A stretch of DNA of 64,000 nucleotides from JARRPM01 sp963792815 (lineage in GTDB: Bacteria > Pseudomonadota > Gammaproteobacteria > Pseudomonadales > Halieaceae), in NCBI GenBank assembly GCA_963792815.1, contig CAWBXR010000004.1, positions 124,001 to 188,000 on the forward strand, in the 5' to 3' direction. The notes below the pieces were generated by a model. That model was not told where the DNA came from, searched no databases, and was given only the letters and a program-made list of their open reading frames with translations. This document shows positions 7,443-16,464 of the stretch, one piece after another. Position numbers and translations under genes: made by a program. Positions within the stretch are counted from its first letter, which is position 1; each line of letters opens with the position of its first letter.

Positions 7443-8822
7443 ATGACTGAAGAAATCGCACTATGGACGACGGTTCGCCAGGCCGAGGCAATCCGCAATG
7501 GCCAGATCACCAGCCGGGCCTTACTGGAACACCTGATTGAACGCATCGAACGTATCAATCCCGCACTCAATGCCATCGTCACAGTGGATTACGAGTCAGC
7601 CCGGGCCGCAGCCGATGCGGCTGATGCCGCCCTCGCCCGGGGAGATGCCCCCGGCCCCCTCCACGGTGTGCCGATCACCATAAAGGATGCCCTCGAAACC
7701 CGCGGTATTCGCTCCACCGGCGGAGCCGAGGAGCTGCGCGACAATGTACCCGTACACGACGCGCCGGTGGTGCGGGCGGTGAGGGACGCCGGGGCGATTA
7801 TTCTCGGAAAGACCAACCTGCCGCGCTGGTCCGGGGACTTGCAAAGCTTCAATGACCTGTTTGGCACCACGGTAAACCCGTGGAATCCCGACCGGGTTCC
7901 CGGAGGCTCCTCGGGAGGTGCCGCCGCGGCCGTGGCTGCCGGGCTGTCGTCCTTCGAGATCGGCACCGACATAGGCGGCTCGATCCGGATCCCCTCGGCC
8001 TACTGCGGCGTGTTCGGCCATAAACCGAGTTTCGGCATTGTCCCCAGCAGCGGCTATCTCGACCACGAGCGCGGCGGTACCACTGAAGCGGATATCAATG
8101 TCATCGGACCCATCGCCCGCTCGGCCGGCGACCTGGAACTGTTGCTGGGTATCCTGCTGCGCAAGGACGGGCCGCTGGTGGCGGAGCTCGCTCCACCGCC
8201 GGAAGACCTGCGCACATTGCGTGTGGCGGCCTGGCTGGATGACCCTTTTTGCCCGGTGGATACCGAGGTGCTCGAAGTGATGAGCGCCGCCGCGGATGCG
8301 CTGGAAAAGTCCGGGGTGGCTGTCGACAGGAGCGCCCGGCCGGACTTCGATGTCTCCGAGGTGTCCTCCCTGGGACTTTGGCTGCTGTTTGCAGCGTTGG
8401 CCCAGTCCCTGCCGCCCGAGCTGAGTGCTGATACGACCCACCACGCCTGGCTCGATGCGCACCTGGCCAGGGAGGCAATTCGTGCAAAGTGGGCGGAATT
8501 TTTCACCCGGTTCGACGCCATCCTGATGCCTGTGACCATGGTGCCGCCGTTTGAGCACTGCCAGTCCGGGGACCTGGCCAGTCGTACTCTGCCCTGCAAT
8601 GGCGTCTCCCGCCCCTACCTCGATCTCGTATCGTGGACCGTTCTGGTCGGGATGGCGTACCTGCCGGTTACCGTTCCCCCTATCGGTGCCGGTAAATCGG
8701 GGTTGCCGACCGGTATCCAGGTGGTGGGGCCCTATGGCGCCGATTACCGGACGATACGCCTGGCGGGGTATATTGCGGAACTGTGCGGCGGCTACCAGGC
8801 GCCGCCCCTGGCCACCTCCTGA
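7443..8822 (+). CDS. Amidase signature family hydrolase
   Basis: A 459-residue amidase-signature enzyme with a complete Ser-cisSer-Lys triad: K81 in PITIKDALETRG, S156 in PGGSSGGAAAAVAAG and nucleophile S180 in TDIGGSIRIPS. It hydrolyses carboxamides or related esters in the cytoplasm; there is no signal peptide. The length is typical of the family outside GatA, and no GatB or GatC gene is nearby, so a catabolic or detoxifying amidase is more likely than a tRNA amidotransferase subunit. It is followed after 65 bases by the DUF3047 gene and then by a P450, all on the same strand, suggesting a small operon. No strong ribosome site precedes ATG 7443. Confidence 0.9.
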   Translation: MTEEIALWTTVRQAEAIRNGQITSRALLEHLIERIERINPALNAIVTVDYESARAAADAADAALARGDAPGPLHGVPITIKDALETRGIRSTGGAEELRDNVPVHDAPVVRAVRDAGAIILGKTNLPRWSGDLQSFNDLFGTTVNPWNPDRVPGGSSGGAAAAVAAGLSSFEIGTDIGGSIRIPSAYCGVFGHKPSFGIVPSSGYLDHERGGTTEADINVIGPIARSAGDLELLLGILLRKDGPLVAELAPPPEDLRTLRVAAWLDDPFCPVDTEVLEVMSAAADALEKSGVAVDRSARPDFDVSEVSSLGLWLLFAALAQSLPPELSADTTHHAWLDAHLAREAIRAKWAEFFTRFDAILMPVTMVPPFEHCQSGDLASRTLPCNGVSRPYLDLVSWTVLVGMAYLPVTVPPIGAGKSGLPTGIQVVGPYGADYRTIRLAGYIAELCGGYQAPPLATS

Positions 8823-8887
8823 AGAGGGACCGACCAGCGCCGGTAAGACATGTGGCAGAAGGCTGATAAACAGCTAAGGAAGATGAC

Positions 8888-10060
8888 ATGACGGGAAAAA
8901 TGACTGACCTGGTTGTCGCCGGCCAGCTCGCGGCCAGGGCTGCAGGCCGCCGCATCCGTGCGGAAATCGAGCCCCCGCCCGACCTGGACAGGTTCTCCCG
9001 TGCGATGGAACAGATGCTGGCCAAGGCCCCCGAGAACGTTGTTCGCGACTATTGCTGGGTCTACATCCCCGCTACCCGCCCGCCCTGGGTCGATGCAAAT
9101 ATGACCGTAGAAGAAGGGGACGAGCTGAGCTATTTCGCCGAGGGACGGGTTTACGTCAGTCCGGCCCTGGATATCTACGTGACACCCTCCCTGCAGTTGT
9201 GGTGCAAGGTCGGCGACCAGGGCGAGGTCTTCCGCGGCACCCGCAGCAGCCACAGCTTTCGCGCGCAGTGTTCCGGGCCATTAACCTTTGGCAATTACTT
9301 TCCGAATGACTGGGCCGACCCGCAGGGCGCTCGCAAGGAAAGTGACGAGGTCTACGGGCAGGTCGGTGGCGAGTTGCTGGTCCTGGTGATCCGCTGGAAT
9401 GGCGCAGCGCAGGACGGTCTGCATGCCCTCGGCGAAGCGGGTGACCCGACCGGGCTGCTGCGCCAGGAACTGGAGCGGATCGGCCAGGGCAATACCACCC
9501 CCGAGGGCTGGCACTATCTCTGGCATCTGGGGCCGGCGGAGATTTACCGGAAGCAACACGCCGCCAATGGCGATGCCTGTATCGCCTGCCTGACCCACGG
9601 TGATGTGGGTATTTTGCAAAAAGATGTCGATCTGCCACTGGAGGCGTCCACCGAGATCAGCTGGGCCTGGTGTGTGCAGCAACTGCCGTCCACCCTGCGG
9701 GAGGATACCCTGCCGAGCCACGACTATATGAGTATCGCGGTGGAGTTCGATAACGGCAGGGATATCACCTACTACTGGAGCAGCAAGCTGCCGGTGGGCA
9801 CCGGTTACGATTGTCCCCTGCCCAACTGGGCCGGCAAGGAGTTTCACGTGGTGGTGCGCAGCGGCGATACAGGCCTGGGCCAGTGGCACAATGAACGCCG
9901 CAACCTGTACAACGATTACCTCCACTATATGGGCACCCCGCCCGCCAGGGTTGTCCGTGTCTGGCTGATAGCAAACAGTATTTTCCAGCGCGGCAGGGGA
10001 GTCTGTGATTATGCGGATATACGGCTGCACGCGGACGGGGAAGAGGTGCGGGTACTTTAG
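8888..10060 (+). CDS. DUF3047 domain-containing protein
   Basis: A 390-residue protein without signal peptide. Residues about 225-385 match the DUF3047 pattern: SWAWCVQQLPS near the start, VEFDNGRDITYYWSS in the middle, then WHNERRNLYNDYLHYMG, ending in a strand with YADIRL. Many proteins with this domain are predicted secreted beta-sandwich proteins; here it is fused behind a roughly 220-residue region that I do not recognise, containing FRGTRSSHSFRAQC and FGNYFPNDWADPQG. Function is unknown. AGGA lies 8-11 bases before ATG 8888. It sits between an amidase and a P450 on the same strand, so it may serve the same substrate pathway. Confidence 0.7.
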   Translation: MTGKMTDLVVAGQLAARAAGRRIRAEIEPPPDLDRFSRAMEQMLAKAPENVVRDYCWVYIPATRPPWVDANMTVEEGDELSYFAEGRVYVSPALDIYVTPSLQLWCKVGDQGEVFRGTRSSHSFRAQCSGPLTFGNYFPNDWADPQGARKESDEVYGQVGGELLVLVIRWNGAAQDGLHALGEAGDPTGLLRQELERIGQGNTTPEGWHYLWHLGPAEIYRKQHAANGDACIACLTHGDVGILQKDVDLPLEASTEISWAWCVQQLPSTLREDTLPSHDYMSIAVEFDNGRDITYYWSSKLPVGTGYDCPLPNWAGKEFHVVVRSGDTGLGQWHNERRNLYNDYLHYMGTPPARVVRVWLIANSIFQRGRGVCDYADIRLHADGEEVRVL

Positions 10061-10119
10061 CAAAGGCGGGTGGCAGACCATCTGGCCCTCCCGTCGGCCA
10101 TCCAGCAGGAGAATGACCC

Positions 10120-11362
10120 ATGACATCAAAATTCGATTCAGATGAGATGCCCCAGGGAATCCGCCTCACCGCGATTGACGAAGCCTTTCGCCAGGACCCC
10201 TATCCCATCCTGGAAGTTCTGCGCGAGCAGGCACCCGTGCTCGAGGACAGGGAACTGGGCCGTTTCGTCTGCACCCGGCATGATGATGTGAAGGCGCTAT
10301 TGCACGACAAGGCCTTCTTCACCGACCCGAGGAAGGCCAATCCCGGTACCTTTTCCAGGGAGAGTCATCGGCAAGACCCGGGGCGCCGGCGATAACCCCT
10401 CGATGCTGCTGATGGATGAGCCGGAACACCGGCGCCTTCGGTCCCTGGTGAGCGCCCCGTTCAAGCCACATGCGATAGAGCGCTGGCGCCCCCACATCCG
10501 CGACATCGTCGAGGGGACGCTGGACAGGATAGAAGGGGATGAATTCGACCTCATCGGGCAGTTTGCCGGGCCGGTTCCCACGGTCGTGATAGCCGAGATG
10601 CTCGGTGTCGATCCCGAGCGGCATGAACAGTTCAAGCAGTGGTCCGACCTGATGGTCCAGGTCGGGTTTAATCCCTTCCCCACCGAGGAGCAGAGCCGGG
10701 TCGGGGAGGAGGCCGGACTGGCCCTGGATAATTACCTGCTGGAACTGATCGCGGCCCGCGCCGATGAACCCGGCGAGGATCTGCTGGGGGATATGCTGCG
10801 GGCTGAAGTGGAGGGCGAAAAGCTCACCCCGCAGGAGATTGTCGCCCAGTGTCGGCTGTTACTGATCGCCGGTAACGTCACGACCACCGACCTGATTGGC
10901 AATGGGGTAAAAGCCTTGCTGGAAAACCCGGAGCAGCTGCAAAAGTTGCGGGACCAGCCAGAGCTGATCGGCAACGCGGTAGAGGAAATGCTGAGGTACG
11001 ATTCACCGGTGACGAATTCCGGCCGCATACCCAACCGGGATATCAGCATTGGCGGCTGTCCCGTGGCAAAGGGCTCATCCCTGTCCCCCTCACTGGCTGC
11101 GGCGAATCGGGATCCCGCCGTGTATCCGGACCCTGATACCTTCGATATTGAACGTGAGGACACCCACCACCAGTCCTTTGGCGGCGGCCGTCACCTCTGC
11201 CTCGGGGCGCACCTGGCCAGGATAGAAGCGCAGGAGGCAATTCTGGGTTTATTGCGGCGTTACCCTCGCCTGGAGCAGGGTGATGGGGGGTTTGTGCATC
11301 ACGCGATTCCCAGTTTTCGGGGGATGAGTGAGTTCTGGGTGAAGGGCGGTCAGTTGATCTGA
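10120..11362 (+). pseudogene. Cytochrome P450, frame broken near 10370
   Basis: Two adjoining frames together make one P450 of about 414 residues. The first (from ATG 10120, preceded by CAGGAGA) covers the N-terminus up to KANPGTFSRE; the second continues as IGKTRGAGDNPS and covers the C-helix, I-helix, EEMLRYDSP (ExxR) and haem loop FGGGRHLCLG. Removing one base near 10370-10377 restores continuity. The I-helix reads AGNVTTTD: the usual acidic residue before the conserved Thr is Val, a variant known in some bacterial P450s. Because everything else is conserved, a sequencing error is likelier than a dead gene. It lies 59 bases after the DUF3047 gene. Substrate unknown. Confidence 0.85.
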
Positions 11363-11369
11363 AAAAGGA

Positions 11370-11387
11370 AGGGGTGTGCGCACCCCT
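11370..11387 (-). terminator. Rho-independent terminator of PEP-CTERM gene
   Basis: AGGGGTG (11370-11376) pairs with CACCCCT (11381-11387) around TGCG. On the reverse strand it is followed by TTCCTTTTTC, a good T-tract, 30 bases past the PEP-CTERM stop. It also lies just after the P450 stop on the other strand and may serve both convergent genes. Confidence 0.65.
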
Positions 11388-11416
11388 CCCCCTGGTCTGG
11401 TCCTCGGTCGGCAATC

Positions 11417-12148
11417 CTATACGACTGCCCGGCTGCGACGTCGACCCAGGAACAGGCCGGCAAGGCCGGCCAGCAGCAGGGCGGGAACACCGGGGACTGG
11501 TACATTGCCGCTTTCCTCTGAAAAGGCTTGTATCTCCAGTAGCGGCTGGAACCCGATTTGTGGGTCAGGACAGCCCGGGTTCTGGGCGCCGGAGCAGGAC
11601 ATGATAGGCGCTGTCAGCTTGCCGCTGCCATTCACGAAGGCTGCGCGAAGCCCTCCGTCAAACAACACGTCTCTCTGCCTGACGTCCTTGTCCCTGAAAC
11701 TGACCTCAAATACCCAACTCAAGGTCGCGTCCGTGAAGGTAGAAAACCCCTGAGTGTTGCCAATAAAGTCTGTGCATACGGCGTTTGAACCACCGCCAAG
11801 CTCGCAGCCGACCGAATCGCTGATACCGATCTGGTAAAATGCTTTGGCGGACCAGTCATCTGTCCCGCCTGGCGCTTCTATAAGTGACACTGAACCGATG
11901 TTGCCACCCTCCCATTTCCAGTCTATTGCTTTCAGGTAGGATTCTTCGGTATCGCGTTGAAAACCGCTAAAATCCGCGCTATAGGTTATCTGGTAGCGGC
12001 CTCCAACCCATGCGGTCTCCAGCTCGAAGAGTGCGCCGTTGTATTCCAGCGCGTCACGATCAACAGGAATTGCATGTGACAAGTGCATATGCCCGCATAT
12101 ACCAAGTAATAACAGCCCCGCCATGCAGGATTTAGTGTTCGCCTTCAT
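11417..12148 (-). CDS. PEP-CTERM sorting-signal protein
   Basis: A 243-residue secreted protein with an N-terminal signal peptide (residues about 1-27, ending HLSHA) and a C-terminal sorting tail. The tail has VPVPGVPALLLAGLAGLF followed by the basic cluster GRRRSRA: a VPxP variant of the PEP-CTERM motif, a hydrophobic helix and an Arg-rich end. Such tails are cut by exosortase, which accompanies exopolysaccharide systems. The middle is a beta-rich extracellular domain with Cys pairs (VGCELGGGSNAVC and SCSGAQNPGC). I prefer ATG 12148 over GTG 12154 because AAGG is then well spaced. It precedes the polysaccharide exporter genes divergently; no exosortase gene is in the window. Confidence 0.82.
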   Translation of the reverse strand: MKANTKSCMAGLLLLGICGHMHLSHAIPVDRDALEYNGALFELETAWVGGRYQITYSADFSGFQRDTEESYLKAIDWKWEGGNIGSVSLIEAPGGTDDWSAKAFYQIGISDSVGCELGGGSNAVCTDFIGNTQGFSTFTDATLSWVFEVSFRDKDVRQRDVLFDGGLRAAFVNGSGKLTAPIMSCSGAQNPGCPDPQIGFQPLLEIQAFSEESGNVPVPGVPALLLAGLAGLFLGRRRSRAVV

Positions 12149-12688
12149 AATCACGTCGCCTTCTTTCTTGTATTCAATCCATATTTTTTTGAAAATTACT
12201 TCGGTGCCATCAGTTGGGCATCACCAATCTATAACTGCTTTAAATGCTAAATTTGCATGGCCCCATCTCTTTAAGGAGTTTTAGAAGTACCAAAGCACTA
12301 AACGTGCCAAAGGAGTAGATCCGGCCGACATTTGGCTTTTCGGCTATACGGCTTGAGAACAGGTTCACGTTTGTTTTTCCGCGGGCAAAAAGTTTAGAGC
12401 GGCGTCAGGTGTTGCATCCAGTGGGGCTGGGTTAACTGTAAGAAATACTGACGACTAAGGGCTTGTCGCAGTGCTTGCTCCCCCTATATTGTGAGCTGGT
12501 TCACTATTTGTGCGAACTGCCTGGCGCGGTTCCAGGGAAACGGTTTTATGGGGTAACTTCAACAGCCAGAACTTGTAAAATTCTCTGACAGAAGTAGAGC
12601 TTGTTGGCGCAATGGCACAGTCGTGCCTCATCTGATAGGCTTCTCGCTCCTGCCGGTCCTGAAACATACTTGCCCGTCGAATATCGTG
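12149..12688. other. Gene-free 540-bp divergent region
   Basis: This AT-richer stretch separates the PEP-CTERM gene from the ABC exporter operon and must hold promoters for both. GGCAC-AGTC-GTGCC at 12610-12623 is a 5-bp inverted repeat about 65 bases before the permease start. No convincing sigma-54 or sigma-70 promoter and no coding frame was found. Confidence 0.5.
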
Positions 12689-13465
12689 ATGCACCTGTCC
12701 AACTACTTTCATCTTGTCGATGTTCGAGCCCGTATGGCATTGCGAGCTGATGCCTCTCGTTACATGTTGGGGTATATCTGGTGGATTCTGGAGCCGCTGC
12801 TGTTTGTCGCGGTGTTCTACCTGGTATTCAGTGTTTTGCTGGACACAAGCAGAGCTGATTTCCTGGTTTTCCTTATGTGTGGAAAACTTTCTTTCATATG
12901 GTTTTCCAAGTCGGTAAGCAAGGCATCAGACAGCATTGTTGCTGCCCGTGGCTTGATAGGAAACCTCAATGCGCCGAAAAGTCTGTTCCCTGTGGCTGTC
13001 GTGCAGGAAGGTCTGTATAAGCAGGCGGCTGTATTTGTCTTGCTTTTAGCCTTTCTGTGGGCCTCCGGCTATACGCCCACACGTTTTTGGCTGTGGCTGG
13101 TTCCGATAATTCTGGTCAATTACCTGTTGATTGTTGCCTGTTCCTTAATGGGGGCTTGCCTGGTTTGCGTCTTGCGAGACTTTAGCAATTTTATACCGCT
13201 TGGAATGACATTCCTCCTTTTCACGTCGGGAATTTTCTGGGACGTTAATGCTCTCGGTGATGCCGGTAAAGCGGACTTGATACTCGCCCTTAATCCATTG
13301 GCATTCATTATTAATGCCTACCGGGAGGTCCTGATGTACCAGAGCTCTCCCGGCGGAGCACATTTGCTTCTGCTTGGTGTGAGTTCTTTGGCCGTCATCA
13401 TTTCCATGCTATATCTCATGCGCAGATTCGGGCAGTATCTGGCTCTCAGAGTGATCACAGGATGA
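12689..13465 (+). CDS. ABC-2 type polysaccharide export permease (Wzm/KpsM-like)
   Basis: A 258-residue permease from ATG 12689. The amphipathic N-terminus and first helix match the ABC-2 family (YMLGYIWWILEPLLFVAVFY), and about six transmembrane helices follow. The motif LNPLAFIINAYREVLMY before the last helix is characteristic of Wzm/KpsM/TagG permeases. It forms the inner-membrane channel through which lipid-linked polysaccharide leaves the cytoplasm. The next gene, the ATPase, overlaps by four bases. An in-frame extension back to 12623 exists, but conserved sequence begins at MHLSNYFHLV. No clear ribosome site is visible. The family is strong; the exact glycan is inferred from the locus. 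Confidence 0.9.
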   Translation: MHLSNYFHLVDVRARMALRADASRYMLGYIWWILEPLLFVAVFYLVFSVLLDTSRADFLVFLMCGKLSFIWFSKSVSKASDSIVAARGLIGNLNAPKSLFPVAVVQEGLYKQAAVFVLLLAFLWASGYTPTRFWLWLVPIILVNYLLIVACSLMGACLVCVLRDFSNFIPLGMTFLLFTSGIFWDVNALGDAGKADLILALNPLAFIINAYREVLMYQSSPGGAHLLLLGVSSLAVIISMLYLMRRFGQYLALRVITG

Positions 13466-14178
13466 GACCGAACGATCGCACTCCGATGCTGGAGATGAAA
13501 GAGGTGTCGCTGAACTACCGCTCCTCAAAGGCTTCGTTTGACCATGGCGTGCATCACGTGCTTGACAGGGTGTCATTCAGGTTATTCGAAGGCGAAACCC
13601 TTGGGCTCATCGGTAGAAATGGTGTCGGCAAGACCACCATGCTTCGGGTAATGGCAGGAATACTGGCACCATCCAGCGGTAATGTTGATATCAGGCCGGG
13701 TGTAACGACATCTCTTTTGACCCTTGGTTTGGGGTTTCTACCCGACCTTTCAGGGCGTGACAATGCATTCCTTTCAGCCATGTTGCAGGGCTCGAGCAAG
13801 ATGCAGGCAAAATCCTATCTCGATGAAATCAGGGGTTTTTCCGAGCTGGGCGAGTCATTTGAAGAACTCGTTAAAACTTACTCCTCTGGTATGAGAGCCC
13901 GCCTTGGTTTCACCACAGCCCTGATGACGCATGTTGACATTTTACTCATCGACGAGGTTCTGGGCGTCGGTGATGCGCATTTCAGAGCCAAAGCGGAAGC
14001 CGCAATGAAGGAGCGCATTGGCGGCAACCAGACAGTGGTGCTGGTTTCGCACAACGATAACCAGATAAAGACAATGTGTGACCGCTGTATCTGGATTGAT
14101 GGTGGTCGCGTGGCAAGTGAAGGGGACACAAGAAAAGTACTGGCAGATTACCGCGAGAGCGTTGCACGGCAAAACTGA
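13462..14178 (+). CDS. Polysaccharide ABC transporter ATPase (Wzt/KpsT-like)
   Basis: A 238-residue ATPase with Walker A GRNGVGKTT (51-59), signature YSSGMRARLGF (140-150) and Walker B ILLIDE (160-165), followed by HxxN-type switch SHNDNQ. It powers export through the permease encoded by the overlapping upstream gene. Length matters: it lacks the C-terminal carbohydrate-binding domain of O9a/O8-type Wzt proteins, so export is probably not gated by recognition of a modified chain end, as in KpsT or TagH systems. Overlap by ATGA indicates translational coupling. Outer-membrane export components of the KpsD/KpsE type are not in the window. Confidence 0.92.
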   Translation: MRPNDRTPMLEMKEVSLNYRSSKASFDHGVHHVLDRVSFRLFEGETLGLIGRNGVGKTTMLRVMAGILAPSSGNVDIRPGVTTSLLTLGLGFLPDLSGRDNAFLSAMLQGSSKMQAKSYLDEIRGFSELGESFEELVKTYSSGMRARLGFTTALMTHVDILLIDEVLGVGDAHFRAKAEAAMKERIGGNQTVVLVSHNDNQIKTMCDRCIWIDGGRVASEGDTRKVLADYRESVARQN

Positions 14179-14702
14179 CTGGCTTCCGGCGTTTAAGGCG
14201 AGTGGTTGGCCGGAGTCGGAGCCTTGCTAATCGTCTGGGCCGTGTATTTGCAACCCAGGTCTGACACCAGGCTGTTCAAAATCTGGTCAAAGAATTACAT
14301 CCATATAGTGACTGTATGCTAGTAGCCAGCGGCTCATTTCATAAACAGGGTTATAGCCGCATATACAGTAATAAAAATGGCCCTTGGCAGGTAGCCTTTT
14401 GCCACTTTCGACCGATATTGCGGGTGAATTATTTTAATCGTAGACTTCCGGAGTGTTCAGAGGGTTTTGTTGTCGTCAAAGCCATTGCTGGAGGTAAGCT
14501 CGAGGCCACATTGGGCCGCTTCTGAACGGCGAGGGCGGGTCTAGCGTCTTCAGATTGTTGTTGCGGAGTAAAATGGCGCTGACGTGTTATTATTCCTGGC
14601 AATGCGCACAGGTTCACTATTTGCCAGAAAAGATGTTTACTTAGAATCGCCGAAGAGTTAATTAGAGCGCAGGAAGTGGTGTATTGAAAATAGAGAGGTA
14701 GT
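14179..14702. other. Gene-free 524-bp region
   Basis: AT-rich leader between the exporter operon and the secreted-protein genes. Short open frames here lack ribosome sites and coding character. Several repeated TGGC/TTGCCA words occur, but none has the spacing of a sigma-54 promoter. No terminator with a T-tract was recognised after 14178. Confidence 0.45.
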
Positions 14703-15116
14703 ATGGCACAGCAATTAAGGAAAGTCTTACTGGGGTTAATCCTGGCGGGGGTGGCAACACAGTCGCTGGCTAATCAAGGGAATGGTGCAGATTCAGGAGA
14801 CGGGTTCACCGGGGATTTTCCGGTGGTTTCCGGCAAGGGGGTTCTAATAGTCTCTGGTAATGGTTATCAACATAGCGAAATTTACGAAGATGGCGAGGTT
14901 CCCACTTTAACTGCACTGGATGATGCAGGGGATTTGTTGCCCGACGGTATCTACCGATTCCAGTTAACCACTAGACCTGAAGGGGCTAACCGCGGTTCTC
15001 GGCAAAGGGACGTTCTTAGCAAAGAAACTCCCGAATCCAATGGAAACGGCCTCAATAGTGCAAGCCGGCTATCCGGGACATTTGAGGTGATGGGCGGGCA
15101 GCTGATTTATCGTTGA
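14703..15116 (+). CDS. Secreted acidic beta-rich protein, unknown function
   Basis: A 137-residue protein with a signal peptide (residues 1-23, cleavage after SLA). The mature part is acidic and beta-rich, with the motif DDAGDLLPDGIYRFQLTTRP and the ending RLSGTFEVMGGQLIYR. The pattern of a DG-turn followed by a short strand and a final SGTFEV-type strand looks like a small beta-sandwich. I do not recognise a named family. AGAGAGGTAGT gives a ribosome site before ATG 14703. The two following genes encode secreted S74-domain proteins, so this may be a co-secreted partner; that is inference from order and shared export signals. Confidence 0.7.
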   Translation: MAQQLRKVLLGLILAGVATQSLANQGNGADSGDGFTGDFPVVSGKGVLIVSGNGYQHSEIYEDGEVPTLTALDDAGDLLPDGIYRFQLTTRPEGANRGSRQRDVLSKETPESNGNGLNSASRLSGTFEVMGGQLIYR

Positions 15117-15169
15117 TTTGTAGCGGCTGAAAATCGATATATGAATGAGAGCATTTGGAGAGTTTTATT

Positions 15170-16302
15170 ATGAAAGTACTCGGATACTGGAAAGCGCCGT
15201 TGGTCGTGTCTTGCCTGACGTTAGCGCCAGCCCTGGTGCAGGCTGCCACATGGGACGCTTCAGCAGCCGCCGGCAACTACGTCATCAGGAATACTACCGC
15301 AGGTATAAACCCGGTAGTGATTGATGGTAGTTCCGGCGCGGCTAATGGCAATACTCTAGTGGTAAGCGCTGCGGGAAATTTGGGCCTGGGTGCCTATCCC
15401 CCTGATGACGAATTAAGTGCGAGATTATATATCTTCGATCCTACTCCCGAGATTGAACTGCAAGATTCGGACAACCCCCGCACGTGGCAAATTTATGCGG
15501 ATGGAGGCAATCGGCGTGACTCGATCTTCTTGGTGAAATAGCATTTGCAGACATTACAGCCGGGACTATTCCCTTTTCAGTCCAGTCGGCAGCGCCTACT
15601 GACTCGTTACGGGTGGATACATCTGGAAAAGTAGGGCTTGGTACATTCTCACCCGAATATAATCTACATGTCAAGGGCGACGGCGTAGGTGATGCATTTC
15701 CTGACACCGAGCGAGTACTGTTGGTCGAGTCCAGCTTGGCGCCAGAGCAAATCTTTAGAAACACCACCTCAAATGCCATATGGTATTTCGCGATGGTAAG
15801 TAATGACGATTTCAAAGTCTCTTTCGACGGCACAGGAAGGGTCGAAGCGCGATTCAAGCCCAATGGAAACCTGATAATAGCTGGCAATCTGTCCCAGAAT
15901 TCAGATGTCAACAGCAAGAAAAATATCCTGGACGTGGATAGTAAAGACATTCTTGAAAGGGTGGTTGATCTTCCTATTTCATCCTGGGAATACAAAGCTG
16001 ATTCAGGTGTCAAGCACGTGGGGCCCATGGCGCAGGACTTCTATGAAGCGTTCGGTCTCGGTGAATCGCCTACAACCATTTCCACTATTGATACCGGTGG
16101 CGTTGCACTGGCTGCAATTAAGGGGTTGAAACAGGAGAAAGACAGCCAGATAGAACAACTGAGAGCCGACAAAGATAACGAGATTGAAAGCCTGAAGGCG
16201 CAGATGAAACAACAGGATGAGCGAGTATTGCAACTCGAAATGGCGTTAGCTGAACTTCTGCGCGTTCGTAGTGGAGAGAATCAGGTTAGTTCTACAAAAT
16301 AG
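15170..16302 (+). pseudogene. Secreted tail-fiber-like protein with S74 chaperone domain, frameshifted near 15533
   Basis: Two frames join to a protein of about 377 residues. The first, from ATG 15170 (GGAGAG upstream), has a signal peptide and a beta-rich region ending GGNRRDSIF; the second continues as GEIAFADITAGTIPF, then GLGTFSPEYNLHV, a repeat typical of trimeric fibre proteins. The C-terminal part is an intramolecular-chaperone (Peptidase_S74) domain: NSDVNSKKNI, HVGPMAQDFYEAFGLG, TIDTGGVALAAIKGL, then a coiled coil. Ser and Lys of SDxxxK, the self-cleavage dyad of the family, are present. Adding one G in TTGGTG near 15533 restores the frame. ATG 15170 is preferred over TTG 15155. Confidence 0.82.
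15781..16160 (+). repeat. Direct repeat, copy 1 (S74 coding region)
   Basis: This stretch is nearly identical to 16720-17099, offset by exactly 939 bases with no visible indel. Long runs match exactly, for example the segment around CAAGCCCAATGGAAACCTGA. It encodes the chaperone core of two neighbouring paralogues and marks a fairly recent tandem duplication or gene conversion. Confidence 0.8.
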
Positions 16303-16464
16303 CGGGTGTGACAATCGCGCCGGAAGCGGATTCTCCTGCGACGCAGGGCTTGCGGTTCGTTATTTTTTCTGACGTGGAAAGAAAAAAAATTGGATATGAT
16401 TGCGTCGAGTTAAGGTGCTTGAAAACGTAACCGGATATTCAATGCGAATCGATAGGAAGGGCTG

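Noticed and set aside
7596..8558. 320-residue open frame antisense to the amidase
   Set aside because: Composition is that of a GC-rich shadow; the amidase triad is on the other strand.
12190..12215. TGGCACC-N4-TAATT on the reverse strand as a sigma-54 promoter for the PEP-CTERM gene
   Set aside because: The -24 part fits, but the -12 GC dinucleotide at the required spacing is absent.
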